A stretch of 16,957 nt of DNA, taken from an uncultured Colwellia sp. (GTDB taxonomy: Bacteria > Pseudomonadota > Gammaproteobacteria > Enterobacterales > Alteromonadaceae). The position numbers and the translations under genes were made by a program. The notes under the pieces are model-generated. The model ran no database searches and was not told the DNA's origin. It saw only the letters and a list, made by a program, of their open reading frames with translations. The DNA lies in the NCBI GenBank assembly GCA_913020705.1, contig CAJWBY010000100.1:1-16957 (forward strand), read 5' to 3'. This document shows, piece after piece, positions 7,086 through 14,625 of the stretch; position 1 is the first letter of the stretch; every line of letters starts with the position of its first letter.

Positions 7086-8069
7086 ATGACCGCTAATAAT
7101 TTCACTAATTTAATTGATATCAGTCCTTTCGCCTACTCTGTAGTTATGCTTTATGGTGTGATTTTAATTAAATTTATTGCTTCCTATTTAGCAAGTCATG
7201 AACCATTACAATTTTTTCGTTTTTTTTGTGAACAACTCGCAAAAAAGGTAAACAAAAGTAAAAATAGTGCTCGTCAACGCAGTATCTCAGGCTTTATTGG
7301 TATTTTAGTTACCCTTACTCCTTTAGTTATTATTCTTTGGTTATTTGAAGCTTTTGTCGAAGCGGCTTGGCTTTGGCAAGGGCTTTTACTCTATCTGGCA
7401 CTCGGTGATTTACATTTAGGAAAAACCAGTAAAGAGATTGCAAAACTCATTGTTGCGAATAAAAATTTTGAAGCCAAAAAATTATTAGCCCCTTGGATAT
7501 TACGTGATACAGAAAAACTTTCTTCGTTAGGCTTGGCAAAAAGTTGCATTGAAATGTTATTACTCAGAGCGATACAGAACCTTTTTACAATTGGCTTTAT
7601 ATTTTTAATTTGTGGCCCGCTTGCCGCGTTAGTTAGTAGATTTTTAATTGAAATGCATTACAGTTGGAATAACAAAAACAATAGTTTTCAGCCATTTGGA
7701 AATAGTATTGCGGTTATCGTGAATACTATTCAGTGGTTGCCAAGTCGTATTTTTTCTTTAATTTTACTGTTTAGTTGTATCGGTAAGAATTTTATTTTGT
7801 TCTTCAGGTTGAGTCGTCCCTATTTTTTCCAGCTAAATAATAGTTATGTATTAAATTTATTTGCGCTGTCTTTAGAAGTTAAGTTGGGTGGGGTAGCAAT
7901 GTACAGCGGGTTTAAGTTACGCAAAACGAGTTATAATGATCATGGCAGGCAACCTCAGGCTACAGATATCATTCATGCGAATAAACGTATTAATCAAGTA
8001 TTATATTTCTGCTTTTTATTTTTAGCTTTACTCGCACTATTTACATACTCTTTTAACATCAATGGCTAA
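7086..8069 (+). CDS. CobD/CbiB-family (cobalamin biosynthesis-like) membrane protein
   Basis: This 327-residue integral membrane protein has hydrophobic segments near residues 18-36, 70-90, 95-105, 160-185, 215-230 and 305-322. The pattern around LLLYLALGDLHL, followed by an amphipathic helical region and ending in a SLEVKLGG motif, matches the CobD/CbiB family. That family makes adenosylcobinamide phosphate by attaching aminopropanol to the corrin ring. Gammaproteobacteria that lack de novo B12 synthesis carry a shorter, divergent member beside mtnN, and this gene fits that group. Its true activity is unclear and could be cobinamide salvage. No strong ribosome binding site precedes the ATG at 7086; Met22 is an alternative start. 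Its stop overlaps the next start by one base (TAATG), indicating translational coupling. Confidence 0.8.
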   Translation: MTANNFTNLIDISPFAYSVVMLYGVILIKFIASYLASHEPLQFFRFFCEQLAKKVNKSKNSARQRSISGFIGILVTLTPLVIILWLFEAFVEAAWLWQGLLLYLALGDLHLGKTSKEIAKLIVANKNFEAKKLLAPWILRDTEKLSSLGLAKSCIEMLLLRAIQNLFTIGFIFLICGPLAALVSRFLIEMHYSWNNKNNSFQPFGNSIAVIVNTIQWLPSRIFSLILLFSCIGKNFILFFRLSRPYFFQLNNSYVLNLFALSLEVKLGGVAMYSGFKLRKTSYNDHGRQPQATDIIHANKRINQVLYFCFLFLALLALFTYSFNING

Positions 8070-8707
8070 TGCAAGAAATGAATGAACTACTCTATTGGTT
8101 AGATTTATTTGGTATCGTTGTTTTTGCCTTATCTGGCGCATTAATGGCTGGGCGCTATAAACTTGACCCTTTTGGTGTGGTTGTTTTGGCTTCTGTTACT
8201 GCTATTGGCGGTGGAACCATACGCGACATTATTTTAGATACTCCTGTATTTTGGGTTGAAAACCCTATTTATCTTTATGTTATTTTAGCTACCGCAGTGT
8301 TAACTATTATTCTGATTAGACGACCTAAGCGCATTCCAAAACGTTTTTTGCTTATTGCTGATGCTTTTGGGTTGGCGTTATTTGCTGTATTAGGCACAGA
8401 AAAAGCACTGAGCTTAGGTGCTCCAGTATCTGTTGCTGTTGTTATGGGGACTATTACTGGCGTGGCTGGCGGGATGATACGTGATGTTATTTGTAATGTT
8501 ATTCCGATGATATTACAAAAAGAAATTTATGCTACTGCAGCTATATTAGGGGGAAGTTTATTCGCTTTTTTACAGTATTTAGGTTGGCCAGTAAACATTG
8601 CATTAATTTCAGCAATACTCGGTGCACTAACTCTCAGACTAGCCGCTATATACTGGCGAGTCTCGCTTCCTGCATTTCAGATTATTGAAAAAGAAGAAAA
8701 TAAGTAA
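8069..8707 (+). CDS. TRIC/YadS-family (UPF0126, PF03458) small-molecule or cation channel protein
   Basis: The 212-residue protein has about seven membrane helices built from two related halves. Each half carries a glycine-rich kinked-helix motif: GGGTIRD (residues 47-53) in the first and GGMIRD (134-139) in the second, which define PF03458. Bacterial members are homologous to eukaryotic trimeric intracellular cation channels; some have been proposed to move glycine. E. coli YadS is the neighbour of btuF and mtnN, and this gene occupies the equivalent place. The ATG at 8069 overlaps the previous stop. A second in-frame ATG at 8078 is also possible and loses only three residues. The gene ends 50 bases before the convergent barrel gene. 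Confidence 0.9.
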   Translation: MQEMNELLYWLDLFGIVVFALSGALMAGRYKLDPFGVVVLASVTAIGGGTIRDIILDTPVFWVENPIYLYVILATAVLTIILIRRPKRIPKRFLLIADAFGLALFAVLGTEKALSLGAPVSVAVVMGTITGVAGGMIRDVICNVIPMILQKEIYATAAILGGSLFAFLQYLGWPVNIALISAILGALTLRLAAIYWRVSLPAFQIIEKEENK

Positions 8708-8708
8708 T

Positions 8709-8744
8709 GGCACAGAGCTTTTTAAAGCGGCTGCCCCTTTTAAG
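8709..8744. terminator. Weak, probably bidirectional terminator between convergent genes
   Basis: GCTTT and AAAGC (8717-8728) form a tight inner stem, and GGCA with TGCC (8709-8712, 8732-8735) an outer one, separated by an internal loop. The sequence CCTTTT follows on the plus side. This is the only structure in the gap between the TRIC gene and the minus-strand barrel gene, and could serve both. Confidence 0.35.
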
Positions 8745-8757
8745 TTTGATAACCAAT

Positions 8758-9369
8758 TTAAAATGCGTAGCTAATACCAACATTGAATGTATCAATATCT
8801 AAATCACCGGCTCGTTGATATTGCAAACTTGAATTAAGTCCAAAACCATTATCCCAGCGATATTCCCAGCCAGCCTCGAGGAATAAGCCTGTGCCATTTT
8901 CATCAGCGACGCGAGTACGATCTAAGTCAATTCTATAGTCATAAAAAGCAGCTCCAAATTTGGCATATAAACGATTACGCTTTGATAAAGATAAATCTGT
9001 TTTTAATGCCACGATGACAGCATTGTATTCAAAGTTGTCGGCCTGTAAATCAAACTTATTATCGTAATCTGAAAGGCAGTCCCAGTTATCGTCACCATTA
9101 CCTGTACATTCCCAATCATTAATATCTGCTGCGCCAGCTATCCCAACTTCTAAATAATAACTCGGTGCAAATTGGTAATTATAATAAAGATAACTAACGC
9201 CGACACCTTCACCATCAGTATCTTTACCTTTATATTCGATTCCGCCAACGCCACTGTTTAAACCCACCGTGTGAGGGGATTCTAAATCAGTATTAGCTAA
9301 AGCATTGATTGAAAATGTACTTACTGAAAGTGCTAAGAGTATTGCGGTAAAAGAGTTTGAGAGTTTCAT
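8758..9369 (-). CDS. Outer-membrane beta-barrel protein (OmpA/OmpW-like small porin family)
   Basis: A clear 25-residue signal peptide ends INALA, before NTDLESPHTV. The mature part of ~178 residues consists of alternating strands (YKGKDTDGEGVGVSYLYYNYQF; AVIVALKTDL; RLYAKFGAAFYDYRID; LFLEAGWEYRW) and ends NVGISYAF, with the terminal Phe used by the BAM machinery. This fits an eight-stranded barrel of the 'porin family / outer membrane beta-barrel' type. One predicted surface loop contains two cysteines eleven positions apart (CTGNGDDNWDC), which could form a disulfide, in a strongly acidic setting. AAGGAA precedes the ATG. The leader upstream carries two inverted repeats. The ligand and role cannot be predicted. 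Confidence 0.8.
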   Translation of the reverse strand: MKLSNSFTAILLALSVSTFSINALANTDLESPHTVGLNSGVGGIEYKGKDTDGEGVGVSYLYYNYQFAPSYYLEVGIAGAADINDWECTGNGDDNWDCLSDYDNKFDLQADNFEYNAVIVALKTDLSLSKRNRLYAKFGAAFYDYRIDLDRTRVADENGTGLFLEAGWEYRWDNGFGLNSSLQYQRAGDLDIDTFNVGISYAF

Positions 9370-9387
9370 AATAACATTCCTTAGTTG

Positions 9388-9406
9388 TTAATCCTGTCTG
9401 GATTAA
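9388..9406 (-). promoter_or_regulatory. Inverted repeat in the leader of the barrel gene
   Basis: TTAATCC and GGATTAA are exact complements around five bases. The repeat lies just upstream of the AAGGAA ribosome binding site (about 9376-9381) of the minus-strand barrel gene. In RNA it would form a seven-pair hairpin next to the binding site; in DNA it could be an operator. Confidence 0.35.
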
Positions 9407-9434
9407 GATGGAATTATTATGATAGATAAGTTCC

Positions 9435-9458
9435 CAACACTCTGTTTTACAAGTGTTG
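9435..9458 (-). promoter_or_regulatory. Second inverted repeat upstream of the barrel gene
   Basis: CAACACT (9435-9441) and AGTGTTG (9452-9458) are exact complements with a ten-base spacer, 66-89 bases before the start codon. The length and spacing suit a dimeric regulator site or a leader hairpin. It is not followed by a T-run, so it is not a terminator. Confidence 0.35.
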
Positions 9459-9545
9459 AGAAGATGTTTTTTAATGTAAGAATATGATTAAATTTTGCAA
9501 GTAACCAAATATGTCAGCGGTGTTTACTCATTTAAAAATGGTTAA

Positions 9546-9869
9546 CTATGCTTCAATACCCCAACCATCATTATAACCTTGATACTTTGCAGCTATTTGT
9601 TCGAACTGCGCTTCTTGAGCAATAATAGCATCATAACAAGGTAACATTTTAACCGTGCAGTCTAGGTCCCAAACATTAGGCGTTTCATCAGGGTGAATCG
9701 CCAGTTTAATATCAGGCGCATTTTCAGCTAAATAATCAGACATTGCCTGCGCTTGCTCTTTTTTTTCAAATAATTGAAAAAACACAACGGGATGAATAAT
9801 AGATAAATCAATACCAGCATCTTGCATTTCAGCCAAAACTTGGCCTGTTTCATCGTTTGGGAATGTCAT
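9546..9869 (-). CDS. RraB-domain (ribonuclease E inhibitor-like) protein, short form
   Basis: The 107-residue cytosolic protein matches the RraB fold family (PF06877). It opens with FPNDETGQVLAEMQDAGIDL, has a central Phe-rich strand (HPVVFFQLFEKK), a WDLDCTVKMLP strand, and a final helix ending AAKYQGYNDGWG; the closing NDGWG block corresponds to YDGWG of E. coli RraB. RraB binds RNase E and changes which RNAs are cut. This version lacks the long acidic C-terminal tail of E. coli RraB and is ~30 residues shorter, so inhibition of RNase E is not assured; many short RraB-domain proteins are uncharacterised. An AAGAGA element lies about 12 bases before the ATG. It is 68 bases downstream of the six-cysteine gene and may be expressed separately. 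Confidence 0.75.
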   Translation of the reverse strand: MTFPNDETGQVLAEMQDAGIDLSIIHPVVFFQLFEKKEQAQAMSDYLAENAPDIKLAIHPDETPNVWDLDCTVKMLPCYDAIIAQEAQFEQIAAKYQGYNDGWGIEA

Positions 9870-9937
9870 AATTGTTATTATCTCTTTATAAAGTATCGCT
9901 ATTATAAACCGCTATTTTCTTCAACTCCACAGCAGAG

Positions 9938-10417
9938 TTAATTATTAATGTTTCCGTAGGTACATAAATTATTCTGGCAACTCAATTGACTATTTTTTGG
10001 GTAACTAGGGCATGTCCCCACAGCGCTAGATACATCTACAGATTTTACTAAGAGAGAAGCGCCAATTGTATTAATAGCAAAGGTACAATTAAGATCCTTA
10101 AACTCAATCTCAACTAACACGCATTGTTTGGAGGACGCACATGTTAAATTTTTAATCAGTATATTTTGTTTAATTGAACGTGATATTTTTTTTGAATTTT
10201 TCGTTGTTTTTTCCACAACTTCAACAAGAGATGTTTCAATGATACTGTTAAGCGGTTGTTTGGCTTCTTTTACCGTTTGTTCAGCTCTTTCCCGGTCTAG
10301 CTGATACTTCAATTGTGTTGTAGCAACTTTATGCTCTTTTAATAAATAACCTAAGCCTAATAAAAGAATTAAAAATACCAATACTGCTATCAAAGTTATC
10401 GTTAACCACTTAAGCAT
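9938..10417 (-). CDS. Membrane-anchored periplasmic protein with six cysteines, unknown
   Basis: I choose the ATG at 10417 (159 residues). An in-frame GTG at 10438 would add seven residues, but the ATG is better served by the AGGATAAGG sequence just before it. One long hydrophobic helix (about residues 4-26) is followed by a coiled, charged segment (KYQLDRERAEQTVKEAKQ) and then a small domain. The domain has six cysteines (LTCASSKQC, DLNC, GTC, LSC, NLC), enough for three disulfides if it lies in the periplasm as the topology suggests. Its start lies inside the last codons of the upstream lipoprotein gene (eight-base overlap, ATGCTTAA), so the two are probably translated together. I recognise no family. 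Confidence 0.6.
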   Translation of the reverse strand: MLKWLTITLIAVLVFLILLLGLGYLLKEHKVATTQLKYQLDRERAEQTVKEAKQPLNSIIETSLVEVVEKTTKNSKKISRSIKQNILIKNLTCASSKQCVLVEIEFKDLNCTFAINTIGASLLVKSVDVSSAVGTCPSYPKNSQLSCQNNLCTYGNINN

Positions 10418-11021
10418 TGTTAGCCTTATCCTGCTCACGAGAGTGAGGCAACTGGTTCATCATGGCATCGATAGCTTGATTTATTTTCACTTGAGTGTCT
10501 TTACTATTATCTTTTTCAGCATTAAGTTTTAAATAATAAACACTACGCCAGACGGAACGCTTATTATTAGGGTCGATAACATCTACAATTAAACTGCCTG
10601 GAATTACTTTCCATGCTTTTTTGTTTCCTGCGGCTTCTCCGCCTCGCAAACATCCAGAACAATAAGTTACGCCTTTGTTATAGCGTAAGAATTCTTTATT
10701 ATTTCCGCTAAACACGTGATAAGTAACAATGATATCCGCTTCATCTTCAATGCGATATTTGAAGCCTTTCTTATCTAATACCTGTTCAATGGCTAATTCA
10801 ATGTTATTTCGAGTTGTATCACTGATATTTTGAAGATCACTAAAGTCAGAGTTTCTGTCATAAAAAGTGTAGCTATCCACTTCTGAAAAATTATAACTCG
10901 TTTGATATTTTGAAATTGCTGTTTGCGATGATGAACAGCCCGAAAGCATTAATCCCGTAAAACAGAGCAAGGACATAAATAATTTAATGCTTATAAGTAC
11001 GGAGTTAGTTTGTTTAATCAA
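10410..11021 (-). CDS. DUF4136-family outer-membrane lipoprotein
   Basis: The product has 203 residues. A hydrophobic leader ends in the lipobox LSGC, with lipidated Cys29; the following Ser residues favour sorting to the outer membrane. The mature part matches DUF4136 (PF13590): YTFYDRNSDF near the start, IELAIEQVLDKKGF, EADIIVTYHV, then LIVDVIDPNNKRSVWRS and a helix INQAIDAMM near the end. The function of DUF4136 is unknown. An unusual feature is a CSGC pair (residues 121-124) in the loop that normally carries Gly/Tyr-rich sequence. The frame starts at TTG 11021; an internal ATG at 10976 would leave a signal peptide with no positive charge, so TTG is preferred although its ribosome binding site is poor. 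It overlaps the downstream six-cysteine gene. Confidence 0.8.
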   Translation of the reverse strand: MIKQTNSVLISIKLFMSLLCFTGLMLSGCSSSQTAISKYQTSYNFSEVDSYTFYDRNSDFSDLQNISDTTRNNIELAIEQVLDKKGFKYRIEDEADIIVTYHVFSGNNKEFLRYNKGVTYCSGCLRGGEAAGNKKAWKVIPGSLIVDVIDPNNKRSVWRSVYYLKLNAEKDNSKDTQVKINQAIDAMMNQLPHSREQDKANNA

Positions 11022-11163
11022 AAGTAAAACGCATTAATATTGGAAGAGTTAAACTTTAGCCTACCTTGCTGAAAGAAAATTACAACTATTTACATCAACG
11101 CAGGTAAATCAATTTACGTGTAGCTAGCTAAAAGCTAATAATGAATAAAATGGAGACTGGTGG

Positions 11164-11430
11164 TTATCTAATTTGGATATCTGGTGTGGTGTTTATATCA
11201 CCGTCTTCACTTATCGTTGCGGGTGTTCCATTTTTAAGCACAAGAACAGCTGTACTTCCTTTTGTTGTAAAGCGAGTAAAACGAAGTTCATAACCATATT
11301 TAGTTAAACTTTGTGCTGAAAAACGTTGAGCTAGCGTCAACTTTGTCCAGTCAACTTTAGGAGTAGGTTCATCGTCAACGCAATAATGTCGTCGTTCGAT
11401 TAAACTATTTCTAAAAGATTTATTTTCCAT
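11164..11430 (-). CDS. Small conserved protein of unknown function
   Basis: I start it at the ATG at 11430 (88 residues); a TTG at 11469 would add 13 residues that look unlike the rest. The protein is soluble with no signal peptide. It has two parts: IERRHYCVDDEPTPKVDW, and a compact alpha/beta piece covering LTLAQRFSAQSLTKYGYELRF, TAVLVLKNGTPATIS and a short tail. It resembles short uncharacterised proteins I associate with Alteromonadales, but I can give no function. GAG lies about seven bases before the ATG. A candidate promoter is present at 11556-11585. The gene is separated from tyrS by a strong terminator and from the lipoprotein gene by 142 bases, so it is probably monocistronic. Confidence 0.6.
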   Translation of the reverse strand: MENKSFRNSLIERRHYCVDDEPTPKVDWTKLTLAQRFSAQSLTKYGYELRFTRFTTKGSTAVLVLKNGTPATISEDGDINTTPDIQIR

Positions 11431-11555
11431 AGTGTTGCTCAATACTGATTTTAATATTCGGTTCAACAAAGTGAAAACTCTACAACTTAAATGAGTGAAG
11501 TGTATCGGTTAACCATTTAACACGACAACCCACATTAAGCACAAATTGTTCCACT

Positions 11556-11585
11556 ATTATAATTCTCTTATTTAACAATAAGCAA
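11556..11585 (-). promoter_or_regulatory. Candidate sigma-70 promoter for the small conserved gene
   Basis: On the minus strand a perfect TATAAT (11556-11561) lies 18 bases after TTGCTT (11580-11585). It is downstream of the tyrS terminator in the direction of transcription and about 120 bases before the ATG at 11430. Confidence 0.35.
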
Positions 11586-11673
11586 AGCCTATTAAATATT
11601 ATCATTGTCAGTATATTATTGAGCAGTGTAAAAATTATTGACGACGATTTATTGAGCGCTAAATTTTAGGCAT

Positions 11674-11706
11674 AAAAAAAACCAGTAAATATTACTGGTT
11701 TTTTAT
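11674..11706 (-). terminator. Rho-independent terminator of tyrS
   Basis: CCAGTAA and TTACTGG are exact complements around three bases, extended by eight A on one side and at least six T on the other. Read on the minus strand it ends in eight T, 20 bases after the tyrS stop. The symmetry would allow function on either strand. Confidence 0.9.
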
Positions 11707-11725
11707 TTTTGCAAAAAGCTTATTG

Positions 11726-12931
11726 TTATTTAACCGTTACCTTAGCAAATTTACGCTTACCTACTTGATATACAGCAGTAGTCCCCGCAGCAACTCGTAA
11801 TTTATTGTCGGTAATTTTTTCACCTTCAATTTTTGCTGCGCCTTGTTTTATCATTCGCATCGCTTCTGAAGTACTTGCAGCTAGGCCTGCTTCTTTTAAT
11901 AAATTAGCAATGGCGATTTCACCACTATCGTCAATGACACTAACCGTTTTATCTTCAATTTCGTCCGGCATAGCACCTTTTTGAAAACGATTAATAAATT
12001 CTTGATGCGCCGCTTCAGCTGCAGCATCATCATGAAAGCGAGCAATTAATTCTTTGGCCAAATCAATTTTTACATCGCGAGGGTTCATACCTTCGGCAAT
12101 TTTTGTCTTATAAGCGGCAACTTCTTCCATTGGTTTAAAACTCAATAGTTCATAATAACGCCACATCAACACATCAGAAATAGACATTATTTTACCAAAC
12201 ATCTCTGTTGGACTATCTGTAATGCCGATATAGTTATTTAATGATTTAGACATTTTCTGAACACCGTCTAAACCTTCTAAAAGAGGCATCATTAAGACAG
12301 TTTGTGGTCTTTGTCCTTCAGATTTTTGTAATTCACGACCCATAAGCAAGTTGAATTTTTGATCTGTGCCACCCAACTCTACATCTGCCTCTAATGCGAC
12401 TGAATCCCACCCCTGTACTAAAGGATACATAAATTCATGAATAGCAATAGATTGACCGCTAGTGTAGCGCTTTTTGAAATCGTCACGTTCCATCATACGA
12501 GCAACGGTTTGACGAGAAGCCAATTTTAGCATGCCTGCAGCGCCAAGTTTATCCATCCAAGTAGAATTAAATGCAACCGTTGTTTTAGCTGGATCTAAAA
12601 TCTTAAAAACTTGTTCTTTGTAAGTTTCAGCATTAGCAAGCACATCTTCTTTAGTTAACGCTTTACGAGTAACATTTTTACCTGTTGGATCCCCAATCAT
12701 GCCAGTAAAATCGCCAATCAAAAAAATAACTTCATGCCCCAACAATTGAAACTGTCGCAACTTATTTATTAATACCGTATGACCTAAATGTAAGTCTGGT
12801 GCTGTTGGATCAAAACCTGCTTTAATTTTTAGCGGTTTACCCGTTTTTAATTTTTCTAGTAATTCACTCTCTAGCAAAATTTCTTCTGCACCGCGTTCAA
12901 TTTCTGCAAACGCTTGGCTGACATCAGTCAT
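11726..12931 (-). CDS. tyrS: Tyrosyl-tRNA synthetase
   Basis: This cytosolic class I synthetase of 401 residues charges tRNA-Tyr with tyrosine. The HIGH motif appears as HLGH (residues 48-51) in [15 protein letters not shown], and the KMSKS motif is intact at 226-230. The C-terminal ~65 residues form an S4 RNA-binding domain ([20 protein letters not shown], then KITDNKLRV). The sequence belongs to the TyrZ-like subgroup ([16 protein letters not shown] after the HIGH motif) rather than the E. coli TyrS subgroup, as is usual in Vibrio and Alteromonadales. GGAG lies about nine bases before the ATG. It is transcribed away from the M23 peptidase gene from a promoter in the shared 260-base gap, and ends in a strong terminator. 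Confidence 0.97.
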   Translation of the reverse strand: MTDVSQAFAEIERGAEEILLESELLEKLKTGKPLKIKAGFDPTAPDLHLGHTVLINKLRQFQLLGHEVIFLIGDFTGMIGDPTGKNVTRKALTKEDVLANAETYKEQVFKILDPAKTTVAFNSTWMDKLGAAGMLKLASRQTVARMMERDDFKKRYTSGQSIAIHEFMYPLVQGWDSVALEADVELGGTDQKFNLLMGRELQKSEGQRPQTVLMMPLLEGLDGVQKMSKSLNNYIGITDSPTEMFGKIMSISDVLMWRYYELLSFKPMEEVAAYKTKIAEGMNPRDVKIDLAKELIARFHDDAAAEAAHQEFINRFQKGAMPDEIEDKTVSVIDDSGEIAIANLLKEAGLAASTSEAMRMIKQGAAKIEGEKITDNKLRVAAGTTAVYQVGKRKFAKVTVK

Positions 12932-13035
12932 CTACTTAGCTCCAATACAATATAGTCATAATTTATTGCTCGATTCTACTGCAATAATGCCTTTATTTAA
13001 AAGCCTTAACTGAATATTTAGGGTAATTGTTCTAT

Positions 13036-13064
13036 TTAATAATGATTTTAGTCGTATTTATCAA
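13036..13064 (-). promoter_or_regulatory. Candidate sigma-70 promoter of tyrS
   Basis: On the minus strand TTGATA (13059-13064) and TATTAA (13036-13041) are exactly 17 bases apart, each close to consensus. The start of transcription would be near 13030, giving a leader of about 100 bases. I see no T-box or leader peptide in it. Confidence 0.4.
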
Positions 13065-13191
13065 CGTTAAAATGCACCACAGTCCCCTACATTACTCACT
13101 TTTATGGTAATTAAATTTTACTCAGAGCAGTTTTTTGATATAGTAAACGATAGTTGTAATTTCATGAACCATCAAATTAGGTTGTAATGTT

Positions 13192-14586
13192 TTGAAAAAC
13201 ATACAAAAATTCTATTTACAGTTGCCAAAAAAGCATAGAGTTATTATTAGCTCATTCAGCATTGTTATGTTGGTATTACTGCTTATCCCTTCAGAAAAGG
13301 CAACCGCAAGTCGCCAAGCGAACGATTCATCACTAGAAGTTGGTAAACGTTACGCATTAGCGCTACCTGACGATCAGAGTTTGGTCACAAGCTCACAAAT
13401 AAATAGCACACTCCTACCATTGCAAAAAAGTAAGACTCTTCAACCAAAGCAAAAACAAACGACTACAGAGTTAGTCAGCAATTTAGACGAGTCACTTACT
13501 TGGCAAAAAGAAAAAGTACGCAGCGGCGATTCATTAGGAAAAGTATTCAAGCGCTTAGGTTATAGTGTTAGAACGACACACGATGTCAGTTCAGCTAAAG
13601 GTGAATACAGTAAATTATTGAAAAAAATCAATGTCGGTGATGTGTTTCACATAGGTAAAAATGCTCAAGATAAACTTGCAGCTCTTACTTACCCCATATC
13701 GAAAACAGAAACGTTATACGTAAACCTTCTCGAAGATGGCAGTTATCAATCTAACAAAGAAACAAAGAAAGTAGAAATACGTGAAACTATTGCTCATGGA
13801 ATTATAAAAAGTAACTTCTGGAATGCAGGAATAGAATCAGGATTAAATGATGCTCAAATAATTAACCTTGCAAGTATTTTTGGCTGGGATATAGATTTTG
13901 CTTTGGATATCCGTGAAGGTGATAGCTTTCATGTAGTGTACGAAAATCAATATGTTGACGGTGATTATATTGGCACAGGTAAAATACTTGCCGCTGAATT
14001 CATTAATAAAGATGATCCATTTCAAGCGATTCGTTTTACTGATGGTGAATATTACTCTCCAGATGGAAGAAGTATGCGAAAAGCTTTTTTGCGTGCTCCA
14101 GTAAACTTTCGCTACATAAGTTCTAACTTCAAGCCTAAGCGTTTTCATCCAATACAGAAACGTTGGAAAGCTCATAAAGGTACTGATTACAGAGCCAATA
14201 AAGGTACGCCTGTTGTAGCTGCTGGCAACGGTAAAGTGACGCATTCAACCTATAACAAATACAATGGTAATTATGTATTTATTCAACATGGCAATAACAT
14301 AGTGACCAAATACCTTCATTTTTCTAAACGTGCGGTGAAGAAGGGACAGCGAGTGAAGCAAGGCCAAGTTATTGGTTATGTTGGTTCTACAGGAATGTCG
14401 GAAGCATCACATTTACATTATGAATTCTTGTTAAACGGTGTGCATCGTAACCCTAGAACAGTTAAATTACCTGACGCTAAGCCTATTAATAAGAAATACA
14501 AAGCCGAATTTGCTGCATTATCAAGTCAACGCTTATTAGAACTATCAGGTTCTAGACAGGCATTATTGGCCATGCAAAGACCATAA
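13192..14586 (+). CDS. OapA/LysM-like and M23 peptidoglycan DD-metalloendopeptidase
   Basis: The 464-residue envelope enzyme resembles E. coli MepM, which cuts D,D-crosslinks so that new peptidoglycan can be inserted. An N-terminal signal-anchor helix (about residues 18-34) is followed by a low-complexity linker, an OapA/LysM-like domain from Trp104 (KVRSGDSLGKVFKRLGYS), a middle domain, and a C-terminal M23 (LytM) domain. All zinc ligands are present: His328 and Asp332 in HKGTDY, and His407/His409 in HLHYEF. It should therefore be active, unlike EnvC/NlpD-type M23 proteins. The start is TTG at 13192, with AGG about ten bases upstream; the nearby ATG at 13187 is out of frame and stops at once. 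A weak promoter (TTGATA 13135-13140, TAATTT 13157-13162) precedes it. anmK follows after 39 bases. Confidence 0.9.
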   Translation: MKNIQKFYLQLPKKHRVIISSFSIVMLVLLLIPSEKATASRQANDSSLEVGKRYALALPDDQSLVTSSQINSTLLPLQKSKTLQPKQKQTTTELVSNLDESLTWQKEKVRSGDSLGKVFKRLGYSVRTTHDVSSAKGEYSKLLKKINVGDVFHIGKNAQDKLAALTYPISKTETLYVNLLEDGSYQSNKETKKVEIRETIAHGIIKSNFWNAGIESGLNDAQIINLASIFGWDIDFALDIREGDSFHVVYENQYVDGDYIGTGKILAAEFINKDDPFQAIRFTDGEYYSPDGRSMRKAFLRAPVNFRYISSNFKPKRFHPIQKRWKAHKGTDYRANKGTPVVAAGNGKVTHSTYNKYNGNYVFIQHGNNIVTKYLHFSKRAVKKGQRVKQGQVIGYVGSTGMSEASHLHYEFLLNGVHRNPRTVKLPDAKPINKKYKAEFAALSSQRLLELSGSRQALLAMQRP

Positions 14587-14625
14587 ATTCATTGCTGTCC
14601 AATATAATTAATATGGCGAGTACTT

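Noticed and set aside
13843..14244. 133-codon minus-strand frame inside the M23 peptidase gene
   Set aside because: Antisense shadow of a clearly coding region with a complete M23 active site; no start signal.
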